This document shows positions 1 through 9,105 of a stretch of 21,337 nt of DNA, one piece after another. Numbering within the stretch: position 1 is the stretch's first letter; each line of letters opens with the position of its first letter. Source of the stretch: Flavobacteriaceae bacterium (GTDB taxonomy: Bacteria; Bacteroidota; Bacteroidia; Flavobacteriales; Flavobacteriaceae); contig JAQWKF010000094.1 of NCBI GenBank assembly GCA_029247985.1, forward strand, positions 1 through 21,337, in the 5' to 3' direction. The notes under the pieces are model-generated. The model was not told the DNA's origin and made no database searches. It worked only from the letters and a program-made list of their open reading frames with translations. A program made the translations under genes and the position numbers.

Positions 1-873
1 ATTTTTGAGTGTGATTTCTTTGGGATCTCTACCTCGTAACCCAGGGATAGAAACAATTTCATTGTCTTTGTTTTCACCCGGCCATGCAGAGCCAAATTTA
101 ATCTTAAGCAACTCCGCCTGTTTTTCAATGATAGAGCAGCCCTCTTTTATGTCTTCTGTTATGACATTACCACCAAACGGAATAACAGCGGTGTGCCGAA
201 TAATTCCATCTTTAAATATGGCCAAATCCGTAGTACCGCCACCAATGTCAATCAGGGCAACGCCAGCCTCTTTCTCTTCTTGGCTTAATACCGCATCTGC
301 CGAAGCTAGTGGCTCTAGTGTAATGCCACCAAAGTCGAGTCCTGCAGACTTTACACAACGCGCAATATTGCGAATAGAAGATACTTGACCTACCACAACG
401 TGGAAGTTGGCCTCTAACCTACCCCCGTACATGCCGATGGGCTCCTTGATTTCGGCCTGGCCATCCACCTTGTACTCTTGCGGAAGTACGTGAATAATCT
501 CCTCGCCAGGAAGCATGACAAGTTTAAAAACCTGATTCTTTAGACGTTCAATATCTGCCTCATCTATTACCTCATCCGCATTCGTACGGGTGATGTAATC
601 GCTGTGGTGCAAACTGCGAATATGTTGCCCTGCAATTCCCACTACCACACTAGTGATTTTCTTGCCAGAAATGGCTTCTGCTTCTTGCGCAGCCGCCTGT
701 ATGGATTGAATAGTCTGGGTTATGTTATTTACGACACCTCGGTGTACGCCTTGACTTTTAGATTTTCCGACCCCAACTATCTCGAGTTTTCCGTACTCGT
801 TTTTGGTGCCTAACATGGCCACTATTTTCGTGGTTCCAATATCTAATCCAACTGCTAATTGTTCTTGTTCCAT
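1..873 (-). CDS. ftsA: Cell division protein FtsA (partial, N-terminal 291 residues)
   Basis: FtsA is the actin-like ATPase that anchors FtsZ filaments to the membrane and helps recruit the divisome. The minus-strand frame opens with ATG at 873 and stays open to the window edge, so the C-terminal part, including the expected amphipathic membrane helix, is missing. Visible family marks are the first phosphate loop GLDIGTTK at about residues 9-16, and the second phosphate motif VALIDIGGGTTDLAIF around residues 210-230. Between them lies the FtsA-specific region with EPIGMYGGRLEA. The last residues seen include SIPGLRGRDPKEI, which I recall from bacteroidotal FtsA. The start lies 6 bp after the ftsQ stop, so it is the twelfth and last visible gene of the dcw operon. 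ftsZ would be expected just beyond the edge, but that is inference. Confidence 0.95.
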   Translation of the reverse strand, partial: MEQEQLAVGLDIGTTKIVAMLGTKNEYGKLEIVGVGKSKSQGVHRGVVNNITQTIQSIQAAAQEAEAISGKKITSVVVGIAGQHIRSLHHSDYITRTNADEVIDEADIERLKNQVFKLVMLPGEEIIHVLPQEYKVDGQAEIKEPIGMYGGRLEANFHVVVGQVSSIRNIARCVKSAGLDFGGITLEPLASADAVLSQEEKEAGVALIDIGGGTTDLAIFKDGIIRHTAVIPFGGNVITEDIKEGCSIIEKQAELLKIKFGSAWPGENKDNEIVSIPGLRGRDPKEITLKN

Positions 874-879
874 ATCAAA

Positions 880-1584
880 TTATTTTGAACAAACTACTTG
901 TCCGTGAAACGAAAGATTTACTTTTTTATACGATTTTAATACTGTGCTGTCCTGCATTTTTGCATAGAAAGCTTTGTAATTTTTAATTTTGTTATGTAGT
1001 TGATCGGGAGTGCCTAAAACAATGGAATACTCTTGATGGCGAGGCTCAACAATTAAGCCCTCGGATATCCACTCATAAGCAACAATGTGGTCAGACATAA
1101 AGCTGTCTTTTGATATTTGTCGAACTACATCAACTAGCGCATGGCGTTGTTCCACAGTTGGATTACCATAAACAAACGGTACTTGAACCGATTTAAAAGT
1201 AGACAACGGAAATGGTTCTCCGCGATTATCTACATAATAACTACTATCACTCTGTATGCGCACTATTGGTATTTTGGTTGTAACGTGAACGCCTACACCT
1301 CCATCAACGGAAACGTAACTCTGGGCATCTTCAACCCAAGCGTTTTGGTTAAGTGTTTGTTCAATGTTTCTCAAATTTAGACCACTTTTAAAAGCAGATA
1401 CACTATCGCTTAAAGCAAGTGTCAACAATTTATTAACGGAGTCTTTTGGCATCCAAATTGGACGGTCATCTTCCCACGAAACATACTGCAAGGTCACCGC
1501 TCGTTTTTGATTGCGCTGGTGCATAACCACGCCAAGAATAACCGTAAACACAAACAACAATATGGAAATTATCATCTTATGCAT
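880..1584 (-). CDS. ftsQ: Cell division protein FtsQ
   Basis: A 234-residue bitopic membrane protein of the divisome, placed exactly where ftsQ sits between murC and ftsA. A short N-terminal tail leads into one hydrophobic segment (about residues 4-21), followed by an extracytoplasmic domain. That domain contains a divergent POTRA-like stretch (NIEQTLNQNAWVEDAQ) and the FtsQ-like motif of a Tyr-Val-Asp turn (YYVDNRGEPFPLS). The frame is open further upstream to an ATG at 1644, but that would add 20 residues inside murC. The ATG at 1584 overlaps the murC stop by 8 bp (ATGCATAA), as with other junctions of this operon, so I chose it. An in-frame ATG at 1575 is also possible. Sequence conservation in this family is low, so the name rests on topology plus position. 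Confidence 0.88.
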   Translation of the reverse strand: MHKMIISILLFVFTVILGVVMHQRNQKRAVTLQYVSWEDDRPIWMPKDSVNKLLTLALSDSVSAFKSGLNLRNIEQTLNQNAWVEDAQSYVSVDGGVGVHVTTKIPIVRIQSDSSYYVDNRGEPFPLSTFKSVQVPFVYGNPTVEQRHALVDVVRQISKDSFMSDHIVAYEWISEGLIVEPRHQEYSIVLGTPDQLHNKIKNYKAFYAKMQDSTVLKSYKKVNLSFHGQVVCSK

Positions 1585-2914
1585 CCTGTTGGCTTTTAAG
1601 TATTTGCATGACTGATGGTACTTCAAAGGCAATGTCTCCAGCACCCATGATGGCTACAACTGTAGCCGAAGATTTCGCAACCATTTCCGGCAGCATTCCC
1701 TTGTCTACTAACTGCGTTGCACCATGATTAGCATCTATCAATAATGCACTTGTTATACCCTCCATGGGTAACTCGCGAGCTGGATAAATGTCCAAAAGCA
1801 ACACCTGGTCAAAGCGTGCAAGGGCTTGTTTAAACCCTGCTGCAAAGTCACGTGTGCGCGAAAACAAATGCGGTTGGAATACACCTAGCTTGATTTGATC
1901 GGGATAAAAGGCTTCGAGCGCATCGGCTACGGCATTTATTTCTGTAGGGTGGTGAGCGTAATCATCAATCACTACTTTAGGTGCAGTTAACCTAATACTA
2001 AACCTGCGATCAACTCCCTTAAACGTTGATAGTCCCACTTTGAGTTGGGTGGGTTCACAGCCTGCCTCCAATGCCAATGCCAATGCAGCAGCTGCATTCA
2101 TCACATTGTGCTCTCCTGGGTAGGGCAAGGCAATATTAGAAATACGAACCGTTGGTGTAACAAAATCAAACACATAGCTGCCCTCCGTTATGCGTAAATT
2201 ATGGACCTTGTGTGTTCCCGTTTCTATACCGAAAGTATTTCCTTCAACGGCTAAGCCATTGGCAATAAAGCGCTTTTCAGCAGTTACTTTCTGTGCAAAA
2301 TCATCAAAGGTTTTGGAAAGTTCGCTTGCAGTACCATAAATATCCAAATGATCCGCATCCATTGAAGTCAGGGCTATGGCCGTGGGTTTTAGATGCATAA
2401 AAGATCTGTCAAATTCATCGGCTTCCACCACCATAAAATCATCGCCTTCAAGCAAGAAATTGCTGTCAATATTGGCTGCTATACCTCCTAAAAATGCGGT
2501 AATCTTTTTACCACATGAGCGTAGCAAATGCGTAAGCACTGCAGAAGTTGTTGTTTTTCCATGTGTGCCTGCCACTGCCAAGCAAGGCATGGTATGGCTA
2601 ATCTCACCAATCACTGCTGCTCGTTTTTCTAGCACAAAACCTTTGTTCCTAAAATATGTGAGCAATGGCGAATTAACAGGTATGGCTGGAGTGTAAACAA
2701 CCTTTGTGTTTTTGGGGTCTCTAAACAATGCTGGAATAGCAGTTGGCGCATCCACATCGCTAATATGCGCGCCTAGAGACACTAGCCTTTGCGTAAGTGG
2801 TGTAAGCACACGATCATAGCCCGCCACGGCATGTCCTTGGGATAAGAAGTATTGCGCCACTCCCGACATTCCTATGCCGCCAATACCCACAAAAAATATT
2901 GCTGCTTTATTCAT
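1577..2914 (-). CDS. murC: UDP-N-acetylmuramate--L-alanine ligase (MurC)
   Basis: MurC is the cytoplasmic ATP-dependent ligase that adds the first amino acid, L-Ala, to UDP-MurNAc. The 445-residue product has the full Mur ligase layout. It starts with the nucleotide-binding GIGGIGMSG (about residues 10-18), followed by the ATP P-loop GTHGKTTT (116-123). The metal/ATP region MDADHLD follows, then the C-terminal-domain signature DDYAHHPTEI. The GTHGKT P-loop with an N-terminal GIGGIGMSG is the MurC form, distinct from the GSNGKT and GTNGKT seen in MurD and MurE of this cluster. The ATG at 2914 overlaps the end of murG by 8 bp (ATGAATAA), which suggests translational coupling. Confidence 0.97.
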   Translation of the reverse strand: MNKAAIFFVGIGGIGMSGVAQYFLSQGHAVAGYDRVLTPLTQRLVSLGAHISDVDAPTAIPALFRDPKNTKVVYTPAIPVNSPLLTYFRNKGFVLEKRAAVIGEISHTMPCLAVAGTHGKTTTSAVLTHLLRSCGKKITAFLGGIAANIDSNFLLEGDDFMVVEADEFDRSFMHLKPTAIALTSMDADHLDIYGTASELSKTFDDFAQKVTAEKRFIANGLAVEGNTFGIETGTHKVHNLRITEGSYVFDFVTPTVRISNIALPYPGEHNVMNAAAALALALEAGCEPTQLKVGLSTFKGVDRRFSIRLTAPKVVIDDYAHHPTEINAVADALEAFYPDQIKLGVFQPHLFSRTRDFAAGFKQALARFDQVLLLDIYPARELPMEGITSALLIDANHGATQLVDKGMLPEMVAKSSATVVAIMGAGDIAFEVPSVMQILKSQQDA

Positions 2915-3995
2915 GGGTAAGAAGTTTGGTTAGCCTGCTCATAATTTCTTTGGTTGCAGCTGGATGTGCAAAGCCTTTGATGTTTTTGCCAAGTTTGGCA
3001 CATAAAGACGCATCCGTAATCAAAGATGTAAGTCCTTTCCAAAACTGTGTATCTGCATCACGCTCCGCGACCAACAAGGCCGCCTCCTTATCGGCTAAGG
3101 CTTGTGCGTTTTTTTCTTGATGATTTTCAGCAACATTTGGTGAAGGAATAAAGAGAGTTGGTTTGCCCATCAAGCAGAGTTCCGAAATGGCCAATGCCCC
3201 TGCCCTAGATACCACTATATCTGCCAAGGCATAAGCGGCAGGCATATTATCAATAAATGGCATCACATGAATGTTAGCTGATGCATAGCGTTGATACTCT
3301 TCAGCATATAAATGTCCACATTGCCATATAAGCTGAATGTTGCGGTGTTCAACATCATCCAAATGTTGATGGATAAGTTGGTTTATTTTTCTAGCGCCCA
3401 AACTTCCACCCAATACCAAGAGGGTTTGTTGGTCAGCTGCAACACCCAAAATTTCAGCAGCAGCAGCCTTACTCATACTTTGCTTTAAAGCAGCTCTAAC
3501 GGGATTTCCCGTTACCACAATTTTACTTTTTGGGAAAAACTTACTAGCAGCTTCACTACCCAAACAAATGACATCGACACGTGAGGCAAGCTGTTTGTTT
3601 GTAATGCCTGGAAATGCATTTTGCTCTTGAATTAGCGAAGGTGTTTTAAACAAGGACGCCACAAAAAGCAAAGGTCCACTGGCAAAGCCTCCTGTACCAA
3701 CAACTACAGATGGGCGGAAACGCAAAACAATCACCAAAGACTGTAGTAGACTCCACACGAGTTTGACTGGAAATAAGATATTTCGCAGCATATTTTGTCT
3801 GTCAAATCCAGATATCCACAACCCTTTTATTTTATAACCTGCCTTAGGGACACGCTGCATTTCCATGCGTTTACTTGCACCAACAAACAATATAGCTGCT
3901 TGTGGGTATTGCGCTTTGAAGGCATCTGCAATAGCCAGGGCTGGGAAAATATGCCCTCCTGTTCCACCTCCTGAAATAATCAATCTAGGCTTCAT
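2907..3995 (-). CDS. murG: UDP-GlcNAc:lipid I N-acetylglucosaminyltransferase (MurG)
   Basis: MurG is the membrane-associated GT-B glycosyltransferase that adds GlcNAc to lipid I to make lipid II. The 362-residue protein shows the N-terminal glycine-rich loop GGGTGGH (residues 9-15). It also has the second glycine loop LVLGGSLGARKIN at the start of the C-terminal domain, the SRAGALAISEL donor-binding segment, and the following HQEKNAQAL stretch that normally closes the UDP-GlcNAc pocket. Length matches the family. The start overlaps the end of ftsW by 11 bp, the longest overlap of the cluster after mraZ/rsmH, so it is probably translated by coupling to ftsW. Confidence 0.97.
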   Translation of the reverse strand: MKPRLIISGGGTGGHIFPALAIADAFKAQYPQAAILFVGASKRMEMQRVPKAGYKIKGLWISGFDRQNMLRNILFPVKLVWSLLQSLVIVLRFRPSVVVGTGGFASGPLLFVASLFKTPSLIQEQNAFPGITNKQLASRVDVICLGSEAASKFFPKSKIVVTGNPVRAALKQSMSKAAAAEILGVAADQQTLLVLGGSLGARKINQLIHQHLDDVEHRNIQLIWQCGHLYAEEYQRYASANIHVMPFIDNMPAAYALADIVVSRAGALAISELCLMGKPTLFIPSPNVAENHQEKNAQALADKEAALLVAERDADTQFWKGLTSLITDASLCAKLGKNIKGFAHPAATKEIMSRLTKLLTHE

Positions 3996-5169
3996 GGCTT
4001 AATTCTGCTAAAGGGTTAGACACATTCGTGTTTGTAGTAGTGGGTTGGTTTGCACTTACGCTTAAAACAATACCAAGCGCCAAAAAAGTCATCCACAATG
4101 AAGTACCCCCACTACTAATGAGAGGCAAAGGCTGGCCCGTAACGGGAAGTAATGCTACGGCCACGCCCATATTGATAAAGGCCTGCGTAACTATGGGCAA
4201 TCCCATGGCCAAGATAAGGAGCTTGCCAAAGAAACTTTCAGATTTATTTGCATTGATCAAAATCCGGAACAGTAACAGCATAAATAAAAACAACAAGGAT
4301 ATGGCGCCTAGCAGCCCGTATTCTTCAGCAATGATGGCATAGATAAAATCGGAGGTACTCTGTGGTAGCACATTCTTCATCATACTCTTTCCTGCACCAA
4401 TACCAACATAACCACCAACAGCTACCGCTGCTTTGGCCCGTTCAATTTGATAGTCGGTATTGACATCCCCTTGCCCCGTAAAACTCTCAACACGGCTCAT
4501 CCACGTATCTACGCGGTTTGGAAAAGCATTTGGGTAGGCCTTTGCAAGAAGAATAAAAAGTGTTAAGAAAAGAATCGCAGCTCCAAGCAATGCTGCTAAA
4601 TATTTTAAAGGATAGCCTCCTAAAAATGCCACAACCGTTACCATAAACAATATCAGTAAGGCAGTTGAGAGGTTTGCAGGTAAAATCAACCCAACAACCA
4701 GCAAAACTGGAACCCAAAAAGGTAAAAAGCTTTCAGTAAATCCAATTTTTTCTTCTTTTTTATTTGCAAAATAATCTGCTGCATAAGCCAACAAGACCAC
4801 CATGGCTAAGGTGGAGGTCTGGAATGACATGCCTATAACTGGAATGTTAAGCCAACGGCTGGCATTGGCACCGTCTATGGTAGTGCCTTGAAAGGCAGTG
4901 AGTAGCAAGAGAACAACAACTACGGGAATGCCCAGCTTGGCCAAACCAGAAAAATATTTAAATGGAATGAGGTGAACGGCATACATGATTACCCAGCCCA
5001 CACAAACAATAGCAACGTGTTTTAATAAATATCCAAATACAGAACCAGAACCCACTACATAGACCAAGTTTGAACTTGCGCTATATACAGGAAGAAAGGA
5101 AAAAATAGATAGCAAAACTACTATTCCCCATATAGATTTATCTCCCAATAAGTACTGACTAATTTTCAC
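3985..5169 (-). CDS. ftsW: Peptidoglycan polymerase FtsW (SEDS family)
   Basis: FtsW is the septal SEDS glycosyltransferase that polymerises lipid II together with its partner transpeptidase FtsI. The 394-residue protein is strongly hydrophobic, with about ten membrane segments. It has the SEDS marks GANASRWL (about 100-107) and the large periplasmic loop ending in PQSTSDFIYAI, where Asp274 matches the position of the catalytic Asp of FtsW/RodA proteins. AEEYGLLGA follows, and later the GQPLPLISSGG-type loop typical of FtsW. Being in the dcw cluster beside murD and murG argues for FtsW over RodA. The start is 2 bp after the murD stop. The N terminus is short compared with proteobacterial FtsW. 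Confidence 0.95.
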   Translation of the reverse strand: MKISQYLLGDKSIWGIVVLLSIFSFLPVYSASSNLVYVVGSGSVFGYLLKHVAIVCVGWVIMYAVHLIPFKYFSGLAKLGIPVVVVLLLLTAFQGTTIDGANASRWLNIPVIGMSFQTSTLAMVVLLAYAADYFANKKEEKIGFTESFLPFWVPVLLVVGLILPANLSTALLILFMVTVVAFLGGYPLKYLAALLGAAILFLTLFILLAKAYPNAFPNRVDTWMSRVESFTGQGDVNTDYQIERAKAAVAVGGYVGIGAGKSMMKNVLPQSTSDFIYAIIAEEYGLLGAISLLFLFMLLLFRILINANKSESFFGKLLILAMGLPIVTQAFINMGVAVALLPVTGQPLPLISSGGTSLWMTFLALGIVLSVSANQPTTTNTNVSNPLAELSHEA

Positions 5170-5171
5170 AA

Positions 5172-6449
5172 TTATAATTTTCTTACTGCTCCTTTAAATT
5201 GATTCCCTCTATCTTCATAATTTTCAAACAAGTCAAAGCTTGCACAAGCAGGCGACAATAAGACTGCATCTCCTTGAGAAGACAAATCGTAGGAAGCCTT
5301 GACAGCATCATTCATGTTTTTGGCCTCTACCATGACCTTAACCACAGGAGAGAAAATGTCTATTATTTTCTGATTGTCCACACCCAAACAAATGATGGCT
5401 TTTACTTTTTCATGAACCAGTGGCAACAAGCTCGAATAGTCATTGCCCTTGTCAACACCTCCAACTATCCAGATGGTAGGTTTGGACATGCTTTCAAGTG
5501 CATAAAAAGTAGCATTGACATTGGTTGCTTTGGAGTCATTGATATAGGCTACATTGAGGATGTTCACCACATGCTCCAAACGGTGGGCTGCGCCTTGAAA
5601 GGTTTGTAGACTAGCCTGAATATCTTGATCGCTCAATTGAAATAATTGTGCAATGGTAGCTGCTGCCATGGCATTTTTGGCATTATGCCGGCCAAGCAAA
5701 GAGGGATTGTTAATGGTAAACATAGCGTTCTTGTTAGCGTTATTATAAGGGTACTGCTGAGCTTTGACATTAAATTGTGTGACACCCGCAGCAATATTTT
5801 CATCATCAGCCTCATAGAGAAAATGATCTTCTTCTGTCTGGTTTTTTGTTATATTGAACTTGGTAGCGCAGTAGTCTTTAAAAGAGTTTTCATAACGATC
5901 CAAGTGGTCTGGGCTTAAATTTGTTATGACCGCAATATGAGGGTGAAATTTTTTGATGTGCTCAAGCTGAAAACTGCTTATTTCCAAAACATAAACATCG
6001 TGCTTGTCTTGCAAAAGTGCTTGAGCAAAACTGTTGCCAATATTCCCGGCCAAGCCTGCATCAATTCCGCTATCGGAAAGCAAGTGATGTGTGAGCATCG
6101 CTGTAGTTGTTTTGCCATTGCTCCCCGTAATACCAATTAGAGTAGCGTCAGTGTAACTGCTGGCAAATTCAATTTCAGAAACCATAGGGATTTCAGCAGC
6201 TTCAATGTCCTTAATTACAGCAACAGTATTGGGAATACCTGGACTTTTAATAACAAGTTCTGCCTTGAGAATTTCTTGCATATTATGACCACCCTCTTCA
6301 AAGCGAACGCCAATGGTTTCAAATGATTTCTTAGCCGCAGCAGTAAGCATACCAGCATCAGAAACAAAAACATCCCAATTGTTGTGTTTTGCCAAGGCTG
6401 CTGCCCCAATTCCACTCTCTCCACCACCAAGTACGACTAGCTTCTTCAT
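5172..6449 (-). CDS. murD: UDP-MurNAc-L-alanine--D-glutamate ligase (MurD)
   Basis: MurD adds D-Glu to UDP-MurNAc-L-Ala in the cytoplasm, using ATP. The 425-residue protein begins with the Rossmann-like MKKLVVLGGGESGIGAA, and has the SPGIP motif at 69-73 and the P-loop GSNGKTTT at 109-116. NLSPDHLDRY and, in the C-terminal half, INDSKATN follow; the DSKATN motif is diagnostic for MurD. The ATG at 6449 overlaps the last base of the mraY stop codon (TAATG), a classic stop-restart junction. I see no missing key residue. Confidence 0.97.
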   Translation of the reverse strand: MKKLVVLGGGESGIGAAALAKHNNWDVFVSDAGMLTAAAKKSFETIGVRFEEGGHNMQEILKAELVIKSPGIPNTVAVIKDIEAAEIPMVSEIEFASSYTDATLIGITGSNGKTTTAMLTHHLLSDSGIDAGLAGNIGNSFAQALLQDKHDVYVLEISSFQLEHIKKFHPHIAVITNLSPDHLDRYENSFKDYCATKFNITKNQTEEDHFLYEADDENIAAGVTQFNVKAQQYPYNNANKNAMFTINNPSLLGRHNAKNAMAAATIAQLFQLSDQDIQASLQTFQGAAHRLEHVVNILNVAYINDSKATNVNATFYALESMSKPTIWIVGGVDKGNDYSSLLPLVHEKVKAIICLGVDNQKIIDIFSPVVKVMVEAKNMNDAVKASYDLSSQGDAVLLSPACASFDLFENYEDRGNQFKGAVRKL

Positions 6450-7645
6450 TATCTGATTTTGAGGGTTACAAGGCTAATAATGGCCAACATAATGGCAATA
6501 ATCCAGAAGCGACTCACGATTTTACTTTCGTGATACCCAAGTTTTTGATAGTGGTGATGCAGCGGAGCCATCTTAAAAATGCGCTTGCCTGCACCTTGTC
6601 TTTTTTTAGTGTATTTAAAATAAGATACTTGAAGTATCACAGAAAGATTTTCAATCAAAAAGACCCCACACAAAACAGGAATAAGCAACTCTTTGCGAAC
6701 AATAAGCGCCAATACGGCGATAACGCCACCTATGGTTAGGCTACCAGTATCACCCATAAATACTTGAGCAGGAAATGTGTTATACCACAAAAAACCTACA
6801 AGAGCACCCACAAAGGCTGCCACAAATACCACAACCTCACTTACTTCTGGAATGTACATGACGTTGAGGTAGTCAGCAAAAATAATATTCCCCGAAACCC
6901 AAGCAAAAAGACCAAGCGTGAGCACCGCAATAGAAGCCGTACCAGCAGCAAGACCATCAATACCATCCGTAAGGTTTGCCCCGTTGGACACTGCCGTAAC
7001 AATGAAGATTACTGCTGGAATAAAAATCAGCCAAGCGTAGTCTTTTGCGCCATCTCCTGCCCAAGAGATAAGATCACTGTAATCAAACTCGTTATTTTTT
7101 AGCAGTGGAATGGTTGTTTTTGTAGATTTTTCTTCTTGCAAAAAGCTTTCGCCATCAAGGGTTTGTTGTTTAATGGTTACATCAGGGTGGAAGTATAAAG
7201 TAGCCCCTACAATCAGACCAAGTGTAACTTGCCCAACAATCTTAAAGCGTCCTTTTAAACCTTCTTTGTCTTTTCGTTTTATTTTCAGGTAATCATCAGC
7301 CAAACCAATAATTCCCATCCATAATGTGGTAACTATTAGTAGTATAATGTAGATGTTATCAAGTTTAGTAAGCAGTAAAACGGGGATCAGTGTGCCAAAA
7401 ATGATCATCAAGCCACCCATGGTAGGGGTTCCTGCCTTTTCTTTTTGGCCTGCTAACCCTAAGTCACGAATGCTTTCCCCCATTTGATAGTGTTGCAACA
7501 TTGCAATGATACGTTTACCCATCACGGCGGTTACCAACAATGAAAATATTATGGCTATTGCTGATCTAAAGGATAGATAGCCAAATAATGATGCTCCTGG
7601 AAACTGATAGGTACGCTCTAAATAATCAAACAAATAGTACAACAT
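6449..7645 (-). CDS. mraY: Phospho-N-acetylmuramoyl-pentapeptide transferase (MraY)
   Basis: MraY is the integral membrane enzyme that moves phospho-MurNAc-pentapeptide from UDP to undecaprenyl phosphate, giving lipid I. The 398-residue protein has several membrane segments and the catalytic motifs: Asp-Asp-Tyr at 117-119, NLTDGIDGLAAG at 224-235, MGDTGS at 297-302, and the His-rich APLHHHYQ loop (His363-365). It is some 40 residues longer than the usual ~360. The extra length is a hydrophilic stretch at about 153-200, between two membrane segments, which I recall as a common insert in bacteroidotal MraY. The start overlaps the murE stop by one base (TAATG). Confidence 0.97.
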   Translation of the reverse strand: MLYYLFDYLERTYQFPGASLFGYLSFRSAIAIIFSLLVTAVMGKRIIAMLQHYQMGESIRDLGLAGQKEKAGTPTMGGLMIIFGTLIPVLLLTKLDNIYIILLIVTTLWMGIIGLADDYLKIKRKDKEGLKGRFKIVGQVTLGLIVGATLYFHPDVTIKQQTLDGESFLQEEKSTKTTIPLLKNNEFDYSDLISWAGDGAKDYAWLIFIPAVIFIVTAVSNGANLTDGIDGLAAGTASIAVLTLGLFAWVSGNIIFADYLNVMYIPEVSEVVVFVAAFVGALVGFLWYNTFPAQVFMGDTGSLTIGGVIAVLALIVRKELLIPVLCGVFLIENLSVILQVSYFKYTKKRQGAGKRIFKMAPLHHHYQKLGYHESKIVSRFWIIAIMLAIISLVTLKIR

Positions 7646-9105
7646 TATCTTTTGGATTGAAGGTTTCGTGTTAGCTCTTGCGTATCGTCAAAAGGAAGGC
7701 GTTCTCCGTTTTGATCTTGATAGGTTTCGTGTCCCTTTCCAGCAACTAAAATGATGTCTTGATCTTGTGCCATGGTACAAGCGGTTTTAATGGCTTGGGC
7801 GCGGTTTAAGACGGTCAGATGTTTTTGATTTGACTCCACCGGAACACCAACGAGCATATCGTTGATAATATCATTTGGATCTTCGTTTCGGGGATTGTCG
7901 GAAGTGAAAATGGTCAAGTCGCTTTTGGCAACAGCCGCCTTAGCCATAAGTGGTCTTTTGGCTTTGTCTCTATTGCCCCCACAACCCACAACCGTGATTA
8001 ACTTTTCATTACGTGTGCGCAATGTAGTTATGGTGTCTAGTACTTGGGTTAATGCATCGGGGGTGTGGGCATAATCAACAATAGCAGTAATAGTGCTATT
8101 GGTATGCACAATTTGAAATCTTCCTGCGGCTCCTTTTAATGTACTTAAGACAGGTAGAAAATCACTTTGCTCAATATCAAGCAATTGAGCAATTGCATAG
8201 ACACTAACAAAATTGGATGCATTGAATGTACCAACCAAAGGGGTCCATACTTCATTGTGCTGAAGCTTAAGCAGCATGCCCGAAAAATCTTTTTCCAATA
8301 TTTTAACGTGAAAATCAGCAACTGACTTTAAGCCAAATAAATATTTAGAAGCTTTTGTGTTTTGCAGCATATAACGCCCATTTTTATCATCGGCATTGGA
8401 AAGCGCAAAAGCCGTAGGAGCAAGTCCGTCAAAGAAAATTTTCTTGGTATCTCGATACGATTTAAAATCGTTGTGATAATCCAAATGATCATGTGAAAGA
8501 TTGGTGAATACACCCCCAGAAAAGTGAAGGTTGGCTACTCGATCTTGGTCTATACCATGTGAAGACACTTCCATAAAACAATGCGTAACGCCAGCATTTA
8601 CCATTTCACTTAAATGCTTATTTAGAGTCAGTGGGTCAGGTGTGGTGTGTGTACTCAGTACAGTTTTTTTTATACTTCTAACCTCAACTGTTGATATTAA
8701 GCCGGTTGCAAATCCCATCTTATCAAAAAGCTGGTATGCCATGGTTGCCACGGAAGTCTTTCCATTGGTTCCTGTGATACCTATGAGTTTTAAAGCCTTG
8801 CTTGGTGTGTCATACCATTGCGAAGCTACTATCGCTAAAGCTTTACGTGTGTTCTCACATGAAATATAAACAACCTTATCAATCAAAACATCTGGTAACT
8901 TTTCGCACAAAACGGCCACTGCCCCATTATGAACTGCATCGCTTATGTGCGTATGTCCATCGTGGTGCGAGCCTTTGATGGCTACAAAAAGAGATTGTTT
9001 AGTAACGGATCTTGAATCAAAAGTAACCCCACTAATTTGAACAGCAGTGCTTCCCGAAACGCTTTGCAAGGGAACACCAAACAATATGTCTTTTAGCTGT
9101 TTCAT
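7645..9105 (-). CDS. murE: UDP-MurNAc-tripeptide ligase MurE, meso-diaminopimelate type
   Basis: MurE adds the third stem-peptide residue. The 486-residue protein has the P-loop GTNGKTS (112-118), LSHDHLDYH (203-211), a YRDTKK segment holding the lysine that is carbamylated in the family (Lys221 or 222), VDYAHTPDAL (343-352) and GNRDKAKRPLM. The substrate-selecting loop reads DNPR (403-406). In characterised MurE proteins DNPR marks meso-diaminopimelate specificity, whereas L-lysine enzymes carry other residues there, so the cell wall here is predicted to be of the DAP type. The start overlaps the ftsI stop by 4 bp (ATGA). Confidence 0.96.
   Translation of the reverse strand: MKQLKDILFGVPLQSVSGSTAVQISGVTFDSRSVTKQSLFVAIKGSHHDGHTHISDAVHNGAVAVLCEKLPDVLIDKVVYISCENTRKALAIVASQWYDTPSKALKLIGITGTNGKTSVATMAYQLFDKMGFATGLISTVEVRSIKKTVLSTHTTPDPLTLNKHLSEMVNAGVTHCFMEVSSHGIDQDRVANLHFSGGVFTNLSHDHLDYHNDFKSYRDTKKIFFDGLAPTAFALSNADDKNGRYMLQNTKASKYLFGLKSVADFHVKILEKDFSGMLLKLQHNEVWTPLVGTFNASNFVSVYAIAQLLDIEQSDFLPVLSTLKGAAGRFQIVHTNSTITAIVDYAHTPDALTQVLDTITTLRTRNEKLITVVGCGGNRDKAKRPLMAKAAVAKSDLTIFTSDNPRNEDPNDIINDMLVGVPVESNQKHLTVLNRAQAIKTACTMAQDQDIILVAGKGHETYQDQNGERLPFDDTQELTRNLQSKR

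Noticed and set aside
5..388. Plus-strand open frame of 127 codons over ftsA
   Set aside because: It lies antisense to clear FtsA coding sequence, has no family features, and is a shadow frame.
2066..2098. Short tandem-like run of GCCAAT units
   Set aside because: It encodes the Ala/Leu-rich helix of MurC (ALALALEAG) and is explained by the protein.
2484..4632. Fourteen-base repeat CCTCCTAAAAATGC in murC and ftsW
   Set aside because: Both copies encode Ala-Phe-Leu-Gly-Gly in their proteins on the minus strand; a chance result of codon use, not a DNA repeat element.
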